The notes: a model not told the origin generated them from the letters alone. 5,643 nt of DNA from Pseudomonadota bacterium (GCA_023445955.1 JAEXJH010000583.1:1-5643), one strand, 5' to 3'. Counted from the stretch's first letter, positions 1 to 5,398 are shown. Program-made: numbers and translations.

Positions 1-573
1 CGTCGCGCCCGGCTTCCACAGCACGTCCGCCTTGCCCCTGTCGTTGCTCCAGCGCGCCGCGACGAACAACAGGTCCGACAGCCGGTTCAGATACTTGATC
101 GCCGGCTTGCCGACGATCTCGCCCTCCATCTCCGACAGCGCCACACAGGTCCGTTCGGCCCGGCGGCAGCCGGTGCGCGCCACGTGCAAGGCCGCGGCGG
201 CCGGCGACCCGGCGGGGAGCACGAACGACGTCAGGGGCGACATCTCGCTGTTCAGCAGGTCGATCTCCTGCTCCAGGCGCTCGACCTGGCTGTCGAGGAT
301 GCGCAGCGGCTCCCACTCCGGCTTGCCGTGCTGCTCGGGCGTAGCCAGGTCCGCGCCCAGGTCGAAGAGGTCGTTCTGGATCCGCTCCAGCATGGCGTCG
401 AGCTCAGCGTCGGCCGCCGTATGCTGTCGCGCGACGCCGATGCAGGCGTTGGTCTCGTCGACCCCGCCATAGGCTTCCACCCGCAGCGAGGCCTTGCTGA
501 CCGGCGCACCGGTGGCCAGGCGGGTCGAGCCGCCGTCGCCGGTGCGGGTATAGATGCGATTAAGCGTGACCAT
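1..573 (-). CDS. PduO-type cob(I)yrinic acid a,c-diamide (cobalamin) adenosyltransferase, 3' end cut by window
   Basis: Reading the minus strand from the ATG at 573-571 gives 191 codons without a stop up to the window edge. The family transfers the 5'-deoxyadenosyl group of ATP to cob(I)alamin or a corrinoid precursor, making coenzyme B12 in the cytoplasm. Visible motifs: the N-terminal ATP-binding segment YTRTGDGGST (residues 8-17), YGGVDETNACIG (35-46), FVLPAGS (117-123), ARTGCRRAERT with the conserved Arg/Glu cluster (132-142), and the signature YLNRLSDLLFVAAR (161-174). It ends in LWKPGAT, close to the usual C-terminus of this roughly 190-residue family, so probably only the stop or a few residues are missing. 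A GGGAG ribosome site lies about 10 nt before the ATG. It sits 34 nt downstream of the HIG1-type gene and is probably co-transcribed with it. The family call is firm. It belongs to the PduO/MMAB type rather than the unrelated CobA/BtuR type, so I give no symbol. Confidence 0.95.
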   Translation of the reverse strand, partial: MVTLNRIYTRTGDGGSTRLATGAPVSKASLRVEAYGGVDETNACIGVARQHTAADAELDAMLERIQNDLFDLGADLATPEQHGKPEWEPLRILDSQVERLEQEIDLLNSEMSPLTSFVLPAGSPAAAALHVARTGCRRAERTCVALSEMEGEIVGKPAIKYLNRLSDLLFVAARWSNDRGKADVLWKPGAT

Positions 574-607
574 ACGTCGCGGACTCCCGTTCGCCGAAGC
601 AGTCTAG

Positions 608-814
608 CTACGCGCCACCACGCCGCCAGAAGAACGCGGCGGCCACCAGCACGATGATGGCGATGAACTGCAAGAGCACGCGCAGGCGCATCAGCTTGTT
701 GGAATAGGACCGGCCGAAGTCGCCGCCGCGGAACAGGGCGTAGAGGCCCGCGCCGAGGGCGATCAGGACGGCCCCCAGGGCGATCGGGACGAGGAAGTCG
801 AACAGGTGGTTCAT
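608..814 (-). CDS. HIG1-domain (twin-transmembrane) small inner-membrane protein
   Basis: A 68-residue protein with two hydrophobic helices (about residues 4-28 and 46-63) joined by a short basic loop. The loop and start of helix 2 read SNKLMRLRVLLQ (38-49). This matches the R-x-R-x3-Q core of the HIG1 motif, although the first position is Asn rather than the usual Gln/Ile. HIG1 proteins in mitochondria and alphaproteobacteria associate with terminal oxidase or respiratory supercomplexes; a respiratory role here is inference from the family. The ATG at 814-812 has no convincing Shine-Dalgarno sequence upstream, so it may be translated from a short leader or weakly. It precedes the cobalamin adenosyltransferase on the same strand with a 34-nt gap, which suggests an operon. 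The family call is good; the exact partner is unknown. Confidence 0.85.
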   Translation of the reverse strand: MNHLFDFLVPIALGAVLIALGAGLYALFRGGDFGRSYSNKLMRLRVLLQFIAIIVLVAAAFFWRRGGA

Positions 815-887
815 GGGCGCGGAGACTAAAGCGTCGCGACAAGCCGCGCCATAGAGGCCGGAGCCGTAAGGGCGGCGAGACGTTTTT

Positions 888-901
888 CCGCCTTAAGGCG
901 G
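888..901. promoter_or_regulatory. 14-bp perfect palindrome, possible operator
   Basis: CCGCCTTAAGGCGG is its own reverse complement. It lies 73 bp upstream of the leftward HIG1-type start and is preceded by a TTTTT run on the plus strand. It could bind a dimeric regulator of the leftward operon, or form the arm of a short hairpin. No regulator family is indicated by the sequence alone. Confidence 0.4.
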
Positions 902-902
902 C

Positions 903-934
903 GACTCAGTTCGATGACCACCGTCCGTTGAGTC
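903..934. repeat. Inverted repeat GACTCA/TGAGTC containing two GANTC (CcrM-type) sites
   Basis: GACTCA (903-908) and TGAGTC (929-934) are reverse complements separated by 20 nt, and each contains one GANTC site. GANTC is the target of the cell-cycle methyltransferase CcrM in Caulobacter and many alphaproteobacteria, where promoter sites can link transcription to replication. That this pair acts so is inference. They are the only two GANTC sites I found in the 815-1179 intergenic region. Confidence 0.35.
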
Positions 935-957
935 AATTCGCCGAACCTGTTCGATGA
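909..957. repeat. 9-bp direct repeat GTTCGATGA, second copy overlapping a dyad
   Basis: GTTCGATGA occurs at 909-917 and again at 949-957, 40 bp apart. The second copy overlaps the short dyad CGAAC-CT-GTTCG (942-953). Iterated sites of this sort can be regulator binding sites. No family is assigned. Confidence 0.3.
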
Positions 958-980
958 GCGCATTTGTCGCAGTGACGCTT

Positions 981-994
981 TGAGAGCGCTCCCA
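981..994. promoter_or_regulatory. LacI-family operator-like dyad TGAGAGCGCTCCCA
   Basis: The 14-mer is symmetric except for one position pair and has the central CG and TG...CA ends typical of operators of LacI/GalR-family sugar repressors. An AT-rich segment (CATATCTA, 993-1000) follows. No LacI-type gene is in the window, so any control would come from elsewhere. It could be a chance GC-rich dyad. Confidence 0.3.
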
Positions 995-1100
995 TATCTA
1001 TGCCGTACGCCTTCGTTCGGCGATTTTAGTTCGTTTTCGCGGTTGCAATGGGCGTCCCCTAGCGTTATTGCGCCCGCTTCCTATTTCTCAGTGCGCGTTC

Positions 1101-1142
1101 GTTGAACATGATCAACCTCCCCCACCGCGGATCGGTTCAACG
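1101..1142. promoter_or_regulatory. Near-perfect 16-bp palindrome plus extra half-site, candidate TetR operator
   Basis: GTTGAACATGATCAAC (1101-1116) equals its reverse complement except at one symmetric position pair (6 and 11). A further half-site GTTCAACG at 1135-1142 is the exact reverse complement of CGTTGAAC at 1100-1107. Thus three GTTGAwC-type half-sites lie within about 40 bp, 38-79 bp before the start of the small-protein/TetR unit. TetR-family proteins usually bind 15-20 bp palindromes in their own promoters, so this is the best candidate for the autoregulatory operator of the TetR gene at 1407. The assignment is inference from position and symmetry. Confidence 0.5.
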
Positions 1143-1147
1143 TTTTC

Positions 1148-1171
1148 ACTCACCCCAGCGGGGGTAGGAGT
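1148..1171 (+). promoter_or_regulatory. Hairpin masking the ribosome binding site of the 76-residue protein
   Basis: ACTCACCCC (1148-1156), loop AGCG, then GGGGT (1161-1165), a two-base bulge AG, and GAGT (1168-1171) form a nine-pair stem. The 3' arm includes most of the AGGAG ribosome site (1166-1170), which lies 9 nt before the ATG at 1180. Folding would lower initiation on the small gene and, through coupling, on the TetR gene. The stem is seen directly; a regulatory use is inference. Confidence 0.4.
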
Positions 1172-1179
1172 TACCTGCA

Positions 1180-1410
1180 ATGGCCCAGAGCGCTCTGCTC
1201 TCGACCAACGCTTCGCTCTCCGCGTCCGATCGCGAAGAAGCCCTGGCCGAAGTCCGCCAGCTGATCACCGACCTGCGCGACGCCGCGCAGGATGGCCGCC
1301 AGCTGGCCCGTCGTTACGCCGACGTCCTTCAGAACGTCGTCGATGAGTACTGCATTGAATTCGAGAAGCGCGCTGAAGCGGCTCTCGCCCGCCTGGAGGC
1401 CGCCGCATGA
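1180..1410 (+). CDS. Small helical protein of unknown function, coupled to TetR
   Basis: A 76-residue protein that I do not recognise. The ATG has a good AGGAG ribosome site (1166-1170, 9-nt spacing). The chain is rich in Ala, Arg, Glu and Leu with heptad-like spacing from about residue 17 to 75 (EVRQLITDLRDAAQ, ALARLEAAA), so one or two long amphipathic helices or a coiled coil are likely. It has no signal peptide or membrane segment and a single Cys (Cys58). Its TGA (1408-1410) overlaps the ATG of the following TetR gene (1407-1409) as ATGA, which indicates translational coupling and production together with the regulator. A role as partner or modulator of the TetR protein is possible but unproven. 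Confidence 0.8.
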   Translation: MAQSALLSTNASLSASDREEALAEVRQLITDLRDAAQDGRQLARRYADVLQNVVDEYCIEFEKRAEAALARLEAAA

Positions 1411-2054
1411 GCTTTGTGTCCGTCAACATCGAGTCCGCCACCGATTCGCCGGTGAAGCTGACCCGCCGGGCCCTGGCCAAGCAGCGCACCCGTGAACGCG
1501 TCCTGGCCGCTGCGCGCCAGCTGTTCAGCGAGCGCGGCTACGAAGGCGCCACGATCCGTGACATCGCTCAGGCCGCCGGCATGTCGACCGGCGCCGTGTT
1601 CGCCAGCTTCGCCGACAAGTCGGAGCTGTTCGAAGAGATCCTGACCGCCGACTACGAAGTCATCTACGCCCAGATGACCCAGGCCTCGCGCAACGCCAAG
1701 ACCGTCGATGAAGCCCTGCTGGGCCTGTTCGGCGTCGCCTACGGCTTCCACGTCGAGCAACTGCCGCTGCTGCGCGCCAGCATCGCCGTGTCGTGGACTC
1801 GTTCGGAAGCCGCCGAGCGTCGCGCCCGCAACGATATCAAGCACCTGTTCCGCCTGATCGCCGACGCCCTGCAGCGCGGCGTCGAGCAAGGTCAGTTGAA
1901 GAAAGATATCGACGCGAAGCTCTTGGCTGAAATGAGCTGGGACGTGTATGTCGCCAACTATCGCCGCGCCGTCTATGACGGCTGGTCGGTGGAAGCTCTG
2001 CTGGCGCGTCTTTCGGATCAACTGAAAGTCATCTTCGCGGGCGCTCGCGCCTGA
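1407..2054 (+). CDS. TetR/AcrR-family transcriptional regulator (first of two)
   Basis: A 215-residue protein of normal TetR length. The start ATG overlaps the previous stop and has a strong GGAGG site at 1395-1399, 7 nt upstream. After a flexible N-terminal tail of about 22 residues comes the helix-turn-helix domain (about 26-75): RTRERVLAAARQLFSERGY, then TIRDIAQAAGMSTGAVFASFADKSELF, with the usual TetR pattern but VF in place of the common LY in the recognition-helix segment. The remaining residues form the all-helical ligand and dimer domain, with GVEQGQL...D and NYRRAVYDGW near the end. It probably represses its own operon through the palindrome at 1101-1116. The ligand is unknown. It resembles the next TetR protein in both domains, which suggests gene duplication. 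Family assignment is secure. Confidence 0.95.
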   Translation: MSFVSVNIESATDSPVKLTRRALAKQRTRERVLAAARQLFSERGYEGATIRDIAQAAGMSTGAVFASFADKSELFEEILTADYEVIYAQMTQASRNAKTVDEALLGLFGVAYGFHVEQLPLLRASIAVSWTRSEAAERRARNDIKHLFRLIADALQRGVEQGQLKKDIDAKLLAEMSWDVYVANYRRAVYDGWSVEALLARLSDQLKVIFAGARA

Positions 2055-2066
2055 CGAACGAAACTG

Positions 2067-2099
2067 GGCGCTCCGTTCGGGGGAACGGAGCGCCTTCGT
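2067..2099 (+). terminator. Strong 12-bp hairpin after the first TetR gene
   Basis: GGCGCTCCGTTC (2067-2078) and GAACGGAGCGCC (2083-2094) pair perfectly around a GGGG loop. ACGAA (2054-2058) and TTCGT (2095-2099) could extend the fold. A real T-tract is lacking (TTCGTAACAA), so termination may be partial. It starts 13 nt after the TetR stop and ends only 39 nt before the next TetR start, so it may set the ratio of the two regulators by readthrough or protect the upstream mRNA. Confidence 0.7.
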
Positions 2100-2106
2100 A
2101 ACAACG

Positions 2107-2116
2107 ACGCTAGCGT
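2107..2116. promoter_or_regulatory. 10-bp palindrome in the leader of the second TetR gene
   Basis: ACGCTAGCGT is a perfect palindrome 17 nt upstream of the GTG start of the second TetR gene, between the hairpin and the ribosome site. It could be an operator half or core for either regulator. It is short, so chance is possible. Confidence 0.25.
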
Positions 2117-2133
2117 GTTCGAGGGGGACGTGC

Positions 2134-2742
2134 GTGGGCGTAAGAGATGATCAGAAGGCGGCGACCCGGGAACGGGTGCTCGAGGCCGCCAGGGATCTCT
2201 TCAATGAGGTCGGCTACGAGGAGACCACCATCCGCGCCATTGCGGAGCGGGCTGGGGTCTCCGTCGGTAGCGTGTTCACCACCTTCGCCTCCAAGGCGGA
2301 AGTGCTGAGCCATGTGATGAATCACCGCTTGGCCGAGCTCTATGCCGAGTTCGACCGGGTGCTGCCGTTCCTGCGCGGCAGCACGGCCGACAAGCTGTGC
2401 TCGATCTTCGCGATCCACTACGAGTTCGAGACGCGGCGGGTGAAGCTGTTCCTGGCCCACGTCGCGGCCTCGTACAATCCGAACAACGATCCGGGCGTCA
2501 CGCCCTATGGCCGCAATCCGCGCCTGAACCAGATGCTGTTCGACGTCCTGGAAGAGGGCGTGCGCAAGGGCGAGGTTCGCGCCGATCTCGACCTGCAGCT
2601 GATCGTCGACACGCTGAAGGCGTCCTACGCCTGGAACTACCGCATGACCGCGGCGGTCGGCGGGACCATGCCGGCGACCGAGATGTCGGCGGTGATGGAC
2701 AAGCAGATCAGCGTGATCGCCGAGGGCTGGAAGCCGCGCTAG
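2134..2742 (+). CDS. TetR/AcrR-family transcriptional regulator (second of two)
   Basis: A 202-residue protein starting at GTG 2134, chosen because GAGGGGG (2121-2127) lies 6 nt upstream and the nearby GTG at 2130 is out of frame and soon stops. The helix-turn-helix domain (about 10-58) reads ATRERVLEAARDLFNEVGY then TIRAIAERAGVSVGSVFTTFASKAEVL. It shares with its upstream neighbour the GYExxTIRxIAxxAGxSxGxVFxxFAxK pattern and, in the ligand domain, the GVxxG.....DxD and NYR segments. This supports a tandem paralogous pair. It lacks the long N-terminal tail of the first protein. The ligand and targets are unknown. It may be transcribed by readthrough of the hairpin before it, since only 39 nt separate the two. 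Family assignment is secure. Confidence 0.93.
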   Translation: MGVRDDQKAATRERVLEAARDLFNEVGYEETTIRAIAERAGVSVGSVFTTFASKAEVLSHVMNHRLAELYAEFDRVLPFLRGSTADKLCSIFAIHYEFETRRVKLFLAHVAASYNPNNDPGVTPYGRNPRLNQMLFDVLEEGVRKGEVRADLDLQLIVDTLKASYAWNYRMTAAVGGTMPATEMSAVMDKQISVIAEGWKPR

Positions 2743-2743
2743 G

Positions 2744-2790
2744 CCCCGGAAAGGGGTCAAAGTCGGCTTTCCGGCATACCCCCTGCGGGG
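2744..2790 (+). terminator. Overlapping hairpins after the second TetR gene
   Basis: CCGGAAAG (2746-2753) and CTTTCCGG (2767-2774) pair perfectly, and CCCC-TGC-GGGG (2780-2790) forms a second small hairpin. Competing pairs exist: CCCC/GGGG at 2744-2747/2753-2756, and GGGGT/ACCCC at 2753-2757/2778-2782. So the RNA could switch between folds. No T-tract follows. The simplest reading is a rho-independent-like terminator or a dispersed palindromic repeat placed at the gene end. Confidence 0.5.
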
Positions 2791-2839
2791 CAACCTTCGC
2801 GGCGCACAATAAGAAATACAATTTCCAAGACCGCCTTAG

Positions 2840-2898
2840 CACTCCACTGTCCCCGCCAAGGGCGGAGGGGAGAACGCCGCCCGAGTGTGGTGGGAGTG
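2840..2898 (+). repeat. Palindromic leader of the 85-residue protein gene
   Basis: An inner hairpin pairs CCGCC (2853-2857) with GGCGG (2861-2865) around AAG, and can extend by C-C/G-G past a bulged A. An outer pair, CACTCC (2840-2845) with GGAGTG (2893-2898), would close the whole segment and cover the GGGAG ribosome site of the next gene. It may be an intergenic palindromic repeat or a translational control structure. The rest of the 2743-2905 gap shows only an AT-richer patch at 2808-2826 that could belong to a promoter. Confidence 0.35.
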
Positions 2899-2905
2899 AG
2901 CGTAA

Positions 2906-3163
2906 GTGACGGAAACGGGGCGTGAAATCCGGTTGGCCGAGACGGCCGACCTGAGATCCCAGGTCAATGAGAAGCTGCTGCAGGCGCTTCTGGGGCTTCT
3001 GGCGCTCAAGGACGAACACTTCCTGCAGGAGCTGTGCATCGTCTTCGACGCCGCCCAGCAGGACACGGGTCCCATCCCGCCCGAGGTCTGGCGCGGCGTG
3101 CACCAGCACCTGGGAGCGCTGAGGGAGCTGGCCGTCGAGACCGACGACCAGCCCACGCACTAG
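2906..3163 (+). CDS. Hypothetical 85-residue protein
   Basis: I do not recognise this protein. The start is GTG 2906 with GGGAG (2892-2896) 9 nt upstream; there is no better ATG near the beginning of the frame. The chain is acidic and Leu/Ala/Glu-rich and probably helical (LLQALLGLLALKDEHFLQELCIVFDAAQ). A proline-containing turn (GPIPPEVW) and a second helix (WRGVHQHLGALRELAVE) follow. It has no signal peptide, and its hydrophobic stretch is too broken by charges for a membrane helix. Codon use matches the neighbours. It stands alone on this strand and ends 3 bp before the end of the convergent TonB receptor gene, leaving no room for a terminator between them. It is likely real because of the ribosome site and codon bias, but the role is unknown. 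Confidence 0.7.
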   Translation: MTETGREIRLAETADLRSQVNEKLLQALLGLLALKDEHFLQELCIVFDAAQQDTGPIPPEVWRGVHQHLGALRELAVETDDQPTH

Positions 3164-3166
3164 GCT

Positions 3167-5326
3167 CTACTGCGGTCCCCCGCCGGGGTTCTGGAACTCA
3201 AAGCCCGGATCCTTGCGGCCTTTGCCGGTCCCGAAGGTCCAAGCCAGGGTGATGCGGATGTTGCGGGCGTCGGGATCGCGGACCACCAGGCTCTTGAGCG
3301 AGGGCGTGTCGATCACCTGCTTGTCGCGGAAGATGCCCAGGGCGTCCTGAACCGCGACCAGCAGCGACAGCTGCTCGTTGATCTTGCGGCGATAGCCCAG
3401 GTCGACGCCGGCGAAGGGCAGGGCGTAGCCCTGCGGCGTCAGGCGCTTGCCGACCAGGAAGCCGTTGACCTGCAGCAGGTCCTTGGGCGTGGCCTGCCAG
3501 CTGAGGCTGGCGCGGCCTTGCGCGGTCGTGCCGGTGCGCTTGTCGGTGAAGCCCAGGTTCGAGCCGTCCAGCTGCGCCCAGAACAGAGTGCTGCTGACAT
3601 TGTAGGTCAGCTTCGGCGTCAGCTTGCCGTTCAGGACGAGCTCCAGGCCGCCGTTGCGGGTGTTGGCGACATTGGCCTTGGTGGTGACGAAGACGCCGCC
3701 GCCCCGGTCGGTGACCACGTCGGTCACCACCTTGTCGTTCTCGCGGTAGAACAGGGTGGCTGTCGCCATGACCGGCGCCTTGCGGTACTGCCAGCCCAGC
3801 TCGAACGACTGGGTCTGCTGGGGCTTCAGGTTCGGATTGCCGACCCGATAGTTCAGCGGGTCCAGCAGGAACGGCACGGGATTGAGGTCGAACGGGCCGG
3901 GACGCTGCAGGCGCTGGCTGTAGCTGGCGGTCAGCTTCTGCTGGTCGTTCAGCTTGTAGGACAGGTGCAGGCTGGGCATCAGCCGGGTGGTGTCGTTGTC
4001 GTTCTTCGTCCCGGCCGAGGTCAGGTCCAGTTTCGACTGCTCGTAGCGCAGGCCGGCCAGCATGGTCAGGTCGCCGCCCAGCGGACGCTCATAGGTGACG
4101 TAGGCTTGGGCGAGCTGCTGCTCGTAGAAGAACTTGCTGGTCAGGCCCGGATCGATCGCCAGGCCGCTTAAGGACCCGCCGCGCAGGCCGATATTTTCGT
4201 AGACGTTGTCGTCGAACTGCAGGTCGAAGCCCGCCTTCAGGGTCTGGCCCGGACCCATCGGCCGGACATAGTCGCCCTTGAAGTCGGTCTGGCGCGTGTC
4301 GTAGCCCAGCCGCTGCTGGTCATAGGCGCTGGAGGCCGTCGGCGTGGTGGCCAGGGTGTGGCCCGTGCGCGTGCGGTTATCGTCGGTGACGTCATAGCTC
4401 AGCCGCAGCGACAGCTCGTGGCCGTCGCCATTGAACTTGCGGCGCAGACTGCTGACGATCGCGGCGTTCTCGCGCTTCTGGCGGATGGACAGGTCGCGCC
4501 GGTAGGCCTGGATCAAGGCGCCGGCGGCGTTCTCGCGCGTGGTGTCGGCGGTGCTGTCGACCGCCAGGTTGAAGCGCGACAGCCGCGCCTCGCCGCCGAT
4601 CCGCAGCTTGTCGGAAACGTCGTAGTCGACCGTGCCTTGAGTGGTGAGGCCATTGATGTCGAAGTGGGTGGTCCCTTCCGTCTCGCTGTCCAGGTTGGCC
4701 TGCTGGCGGCGCTCGTAGTCGACCTGGTCGAAGGTGTCGCTACGGTAGTTGATGTCGCCCGAGGCCGACAACTTGCCGCTGTTGTAGCCGATATTGCCCG
4801 ACAGGCCGCTGCGGCCGTGGTCGCCGCCGGTCAGGCGGATCGAGCTGGTGCGGCCCGAGCCCTTGGCCTTCTTGGTGATCAGGTTGATGACCCCGCCCGT
4901 GCCGTCGGCGCGGAACTCGGCCGAGGGGTTGGTCATCACCTCGACGCGGTCGATGCGTTCGGCCGGCATCTGCTGCAGCGCCTGGCCGCGGCCCTCGCCC
5001 TGGAACAGGCCGGACGGCTTGCCGTCGATCAGGATGGTGACGTTGGGATCGCCGCGCATGCTGACATTGCCCTGCACGTCGACCTCGACCGAGGGGACGT
5101 TGCGCAGGGCGTCGGCGATGCCGCCCGACTGCGCGGCGAGATCGCCCGAGACGCTGTAGCTGCGGCGGTCGATCGAGGTGCGCACCGCCGGGGCGTCGGC
5201 GGTGATGGTCACGGCGCTGACGCCGTTAGAGGCCTCGGCGGGCTTGGCGGCCGGCGTCTGCGGCGGGGCAGCGGCGGGGGCGGCGGCTTGGGCGGCCAGC
5301 GCGATCGAGACGGCGACGATAGACAC
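3167..5326 (-). CDS. TonB-dependent outer-membrane receptor (plug plus beta barrel)
   Basis: About 719 residues from GTG 5326, which has GGGGGA (5339-5334) 7 nt upstream. In-frame alternatives are ATG 5341 (22-nt leader lacking a good site) and GTG 5392 (inside the operators). The N-terminus SIVAVSIALAAQAAAPA is signal-peptide-like but lacks basic residues. A Pro/Ala linker follows, then a TonB-box-like GVSAVTITA (about 35-43). The plug (about 66-150) contains DALRNVPSVEVD, SMRGDPNVTILIDGKPSG and the exit motif NPSAEFRADGTGGVINLITKK. The remainder is alternating beta strands of an outer-membrane barrel, ending ITLAWTFG with a 20-residue Gly/Pro-rich tail. Such proteins take up ligands across the outer membrane using TonB energy. 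The substrate cannot be told. It is divergent from a BlaI-type regulator with matching operator boxes in between, so it is probably repressed by that protein. It resembles the OMP_b-brl_3-type receptors. Confidence 0.93.
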   Translation of the reverse strand: MSIVAVSIALAAQAAAPAAAPPQTPAAKPAEASNGVSAVTITADAPAVRTSIDRRSYSVSGDLAAQSGGIADALRNVPSVEVDVQGNVSMRGDPNVTILIDGKPSGLFQGEGRGQALQQMPAERIDRVEVMTNPSAEFRADGTGGVINLITKKAKGSGRTSSIRLTGGDHGRSGLSGNIGYNSGKLSASGDINYRSDTFDQVDYERRQQANLDSETEGTTHFDINGLTTQGTVDYDVSDKLRIGGEARLSRFNLAVDSTADTTRENAAGALIQAYRRDLSIRQKRENAAIVSSLRRKFNGDGHELSLRLSYDVTDDNRTRTGHTLATTPTASSAYDQQRLGYDTRQTDFKGDYVRPMGPGQTLKAGFDLQFDDNVYENIGLRGGSLSGLAIDPGLTSKFFYEQQLAQAYVTYERPLGGDLTMLAGLRYEQSKLDLTSAGTKNDNDTTRLMPSLHLSYKLNDQQKLTASYSQRLQRPGPFDLNPVPFLLDPLNYRVGNPNLKPQQTQSFELGWQYRKAPVMATATLFYRENDKVVTDVVTDRGGGVFVTTKANVANTRNGGLELVLNGKLTPKLTYNVSSTLFWAQLDGSNLGFTDKRTGTTAQGRASLSWQATPKDLLQVNGFLVGKRLTPQGYALPFAGVDLGYRRKINEQLSLLVAVQDALGIFRDKQVIDTPSLKSLVVRDPDARNIRITLAWTFGTGKGRKDPGFEFQNPGGGPQ

Positions 5327-5375
5327 TTCAAATTCCCCCATAAGTCGCTGGCGTCGGCGACGGACATGACTAGGA

Positions 5376-5385
5376 TACAGATGTA
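5376..5385. promoter_or_regulatory. BlaI/CopY-type operator box 1 (TACAGATGTA)
   Basis: This exact TACAnnTGTA box is extended to the 12-bp symmetric ATACAGATGTAT. It lies 50 bp upstream of the receptor GTG on the minus strand and just downstream of any leftward -10 region. TACA/TGTA dyads are the established operators of BlaI/MecI/CopY repressors, and such a repressor is encoded 46 bp away. The match to the family is strong; binding is inferred. Confidence 0.75.
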
Positions 5386-5398
5386 TTCTCACGCAGAA

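Larger units (their letters stand above)
815..1179. other. Divergent intergenic promoter region, no gene seen
   Basis: This 365-bp stretch separates the leftward HIG1/adenosyltransferase pair from the rightward small-protein/TetR unit, so it must hold promoters for both directions. I see no convincing coding frame in it. It is less GC-rich than its surroundings at about 960-1150 and carries several dyads listed separately. A weak candidate rightward promoter is TTGCAA (1043-1048), 16 nt, then TTATTG (1065-1070), upstream of the 16-bp palindrome; I cannot confirm it. Confidence 0.7.

Noticed and set aside
252..842. Minus-strand frame spanning the HIG1 gene and part of the adenosyltransferase
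   Set aside because: It is Arg/Pro-rich and out of frame with two recognisable proteins, so it is a shadow.
893..896. TTAA as part of a CtrA binding site
   Set aside because: The CtrA motif needs a second TTAA after 7 nt, which is absent; TTAA is only the centre of the palindrome.
1008..1022. Hairpin CGCC-TTCGTTC-GGCG followed by ATTTT as a terminator
   Set aside because: The stem has only four pairs and there is no gene ending upstream on that strand.
1329..2021. Minus-strand frame over the first TetR gene
   Set aside because: Shadow of the TetR coding sequence with low-complexity composition.
2110..2793. Minus-strand frame over the second TetR gene
   Set aside because: The plus strand encodes an unmistakable TetR protein; the antisense product is Arg/His/Gly-rich without motifs.
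3518..4171. Second antisense open frame over the receptor barrel
   Set aside because: Same composition signature, with no ribosome site and no recognisable family.
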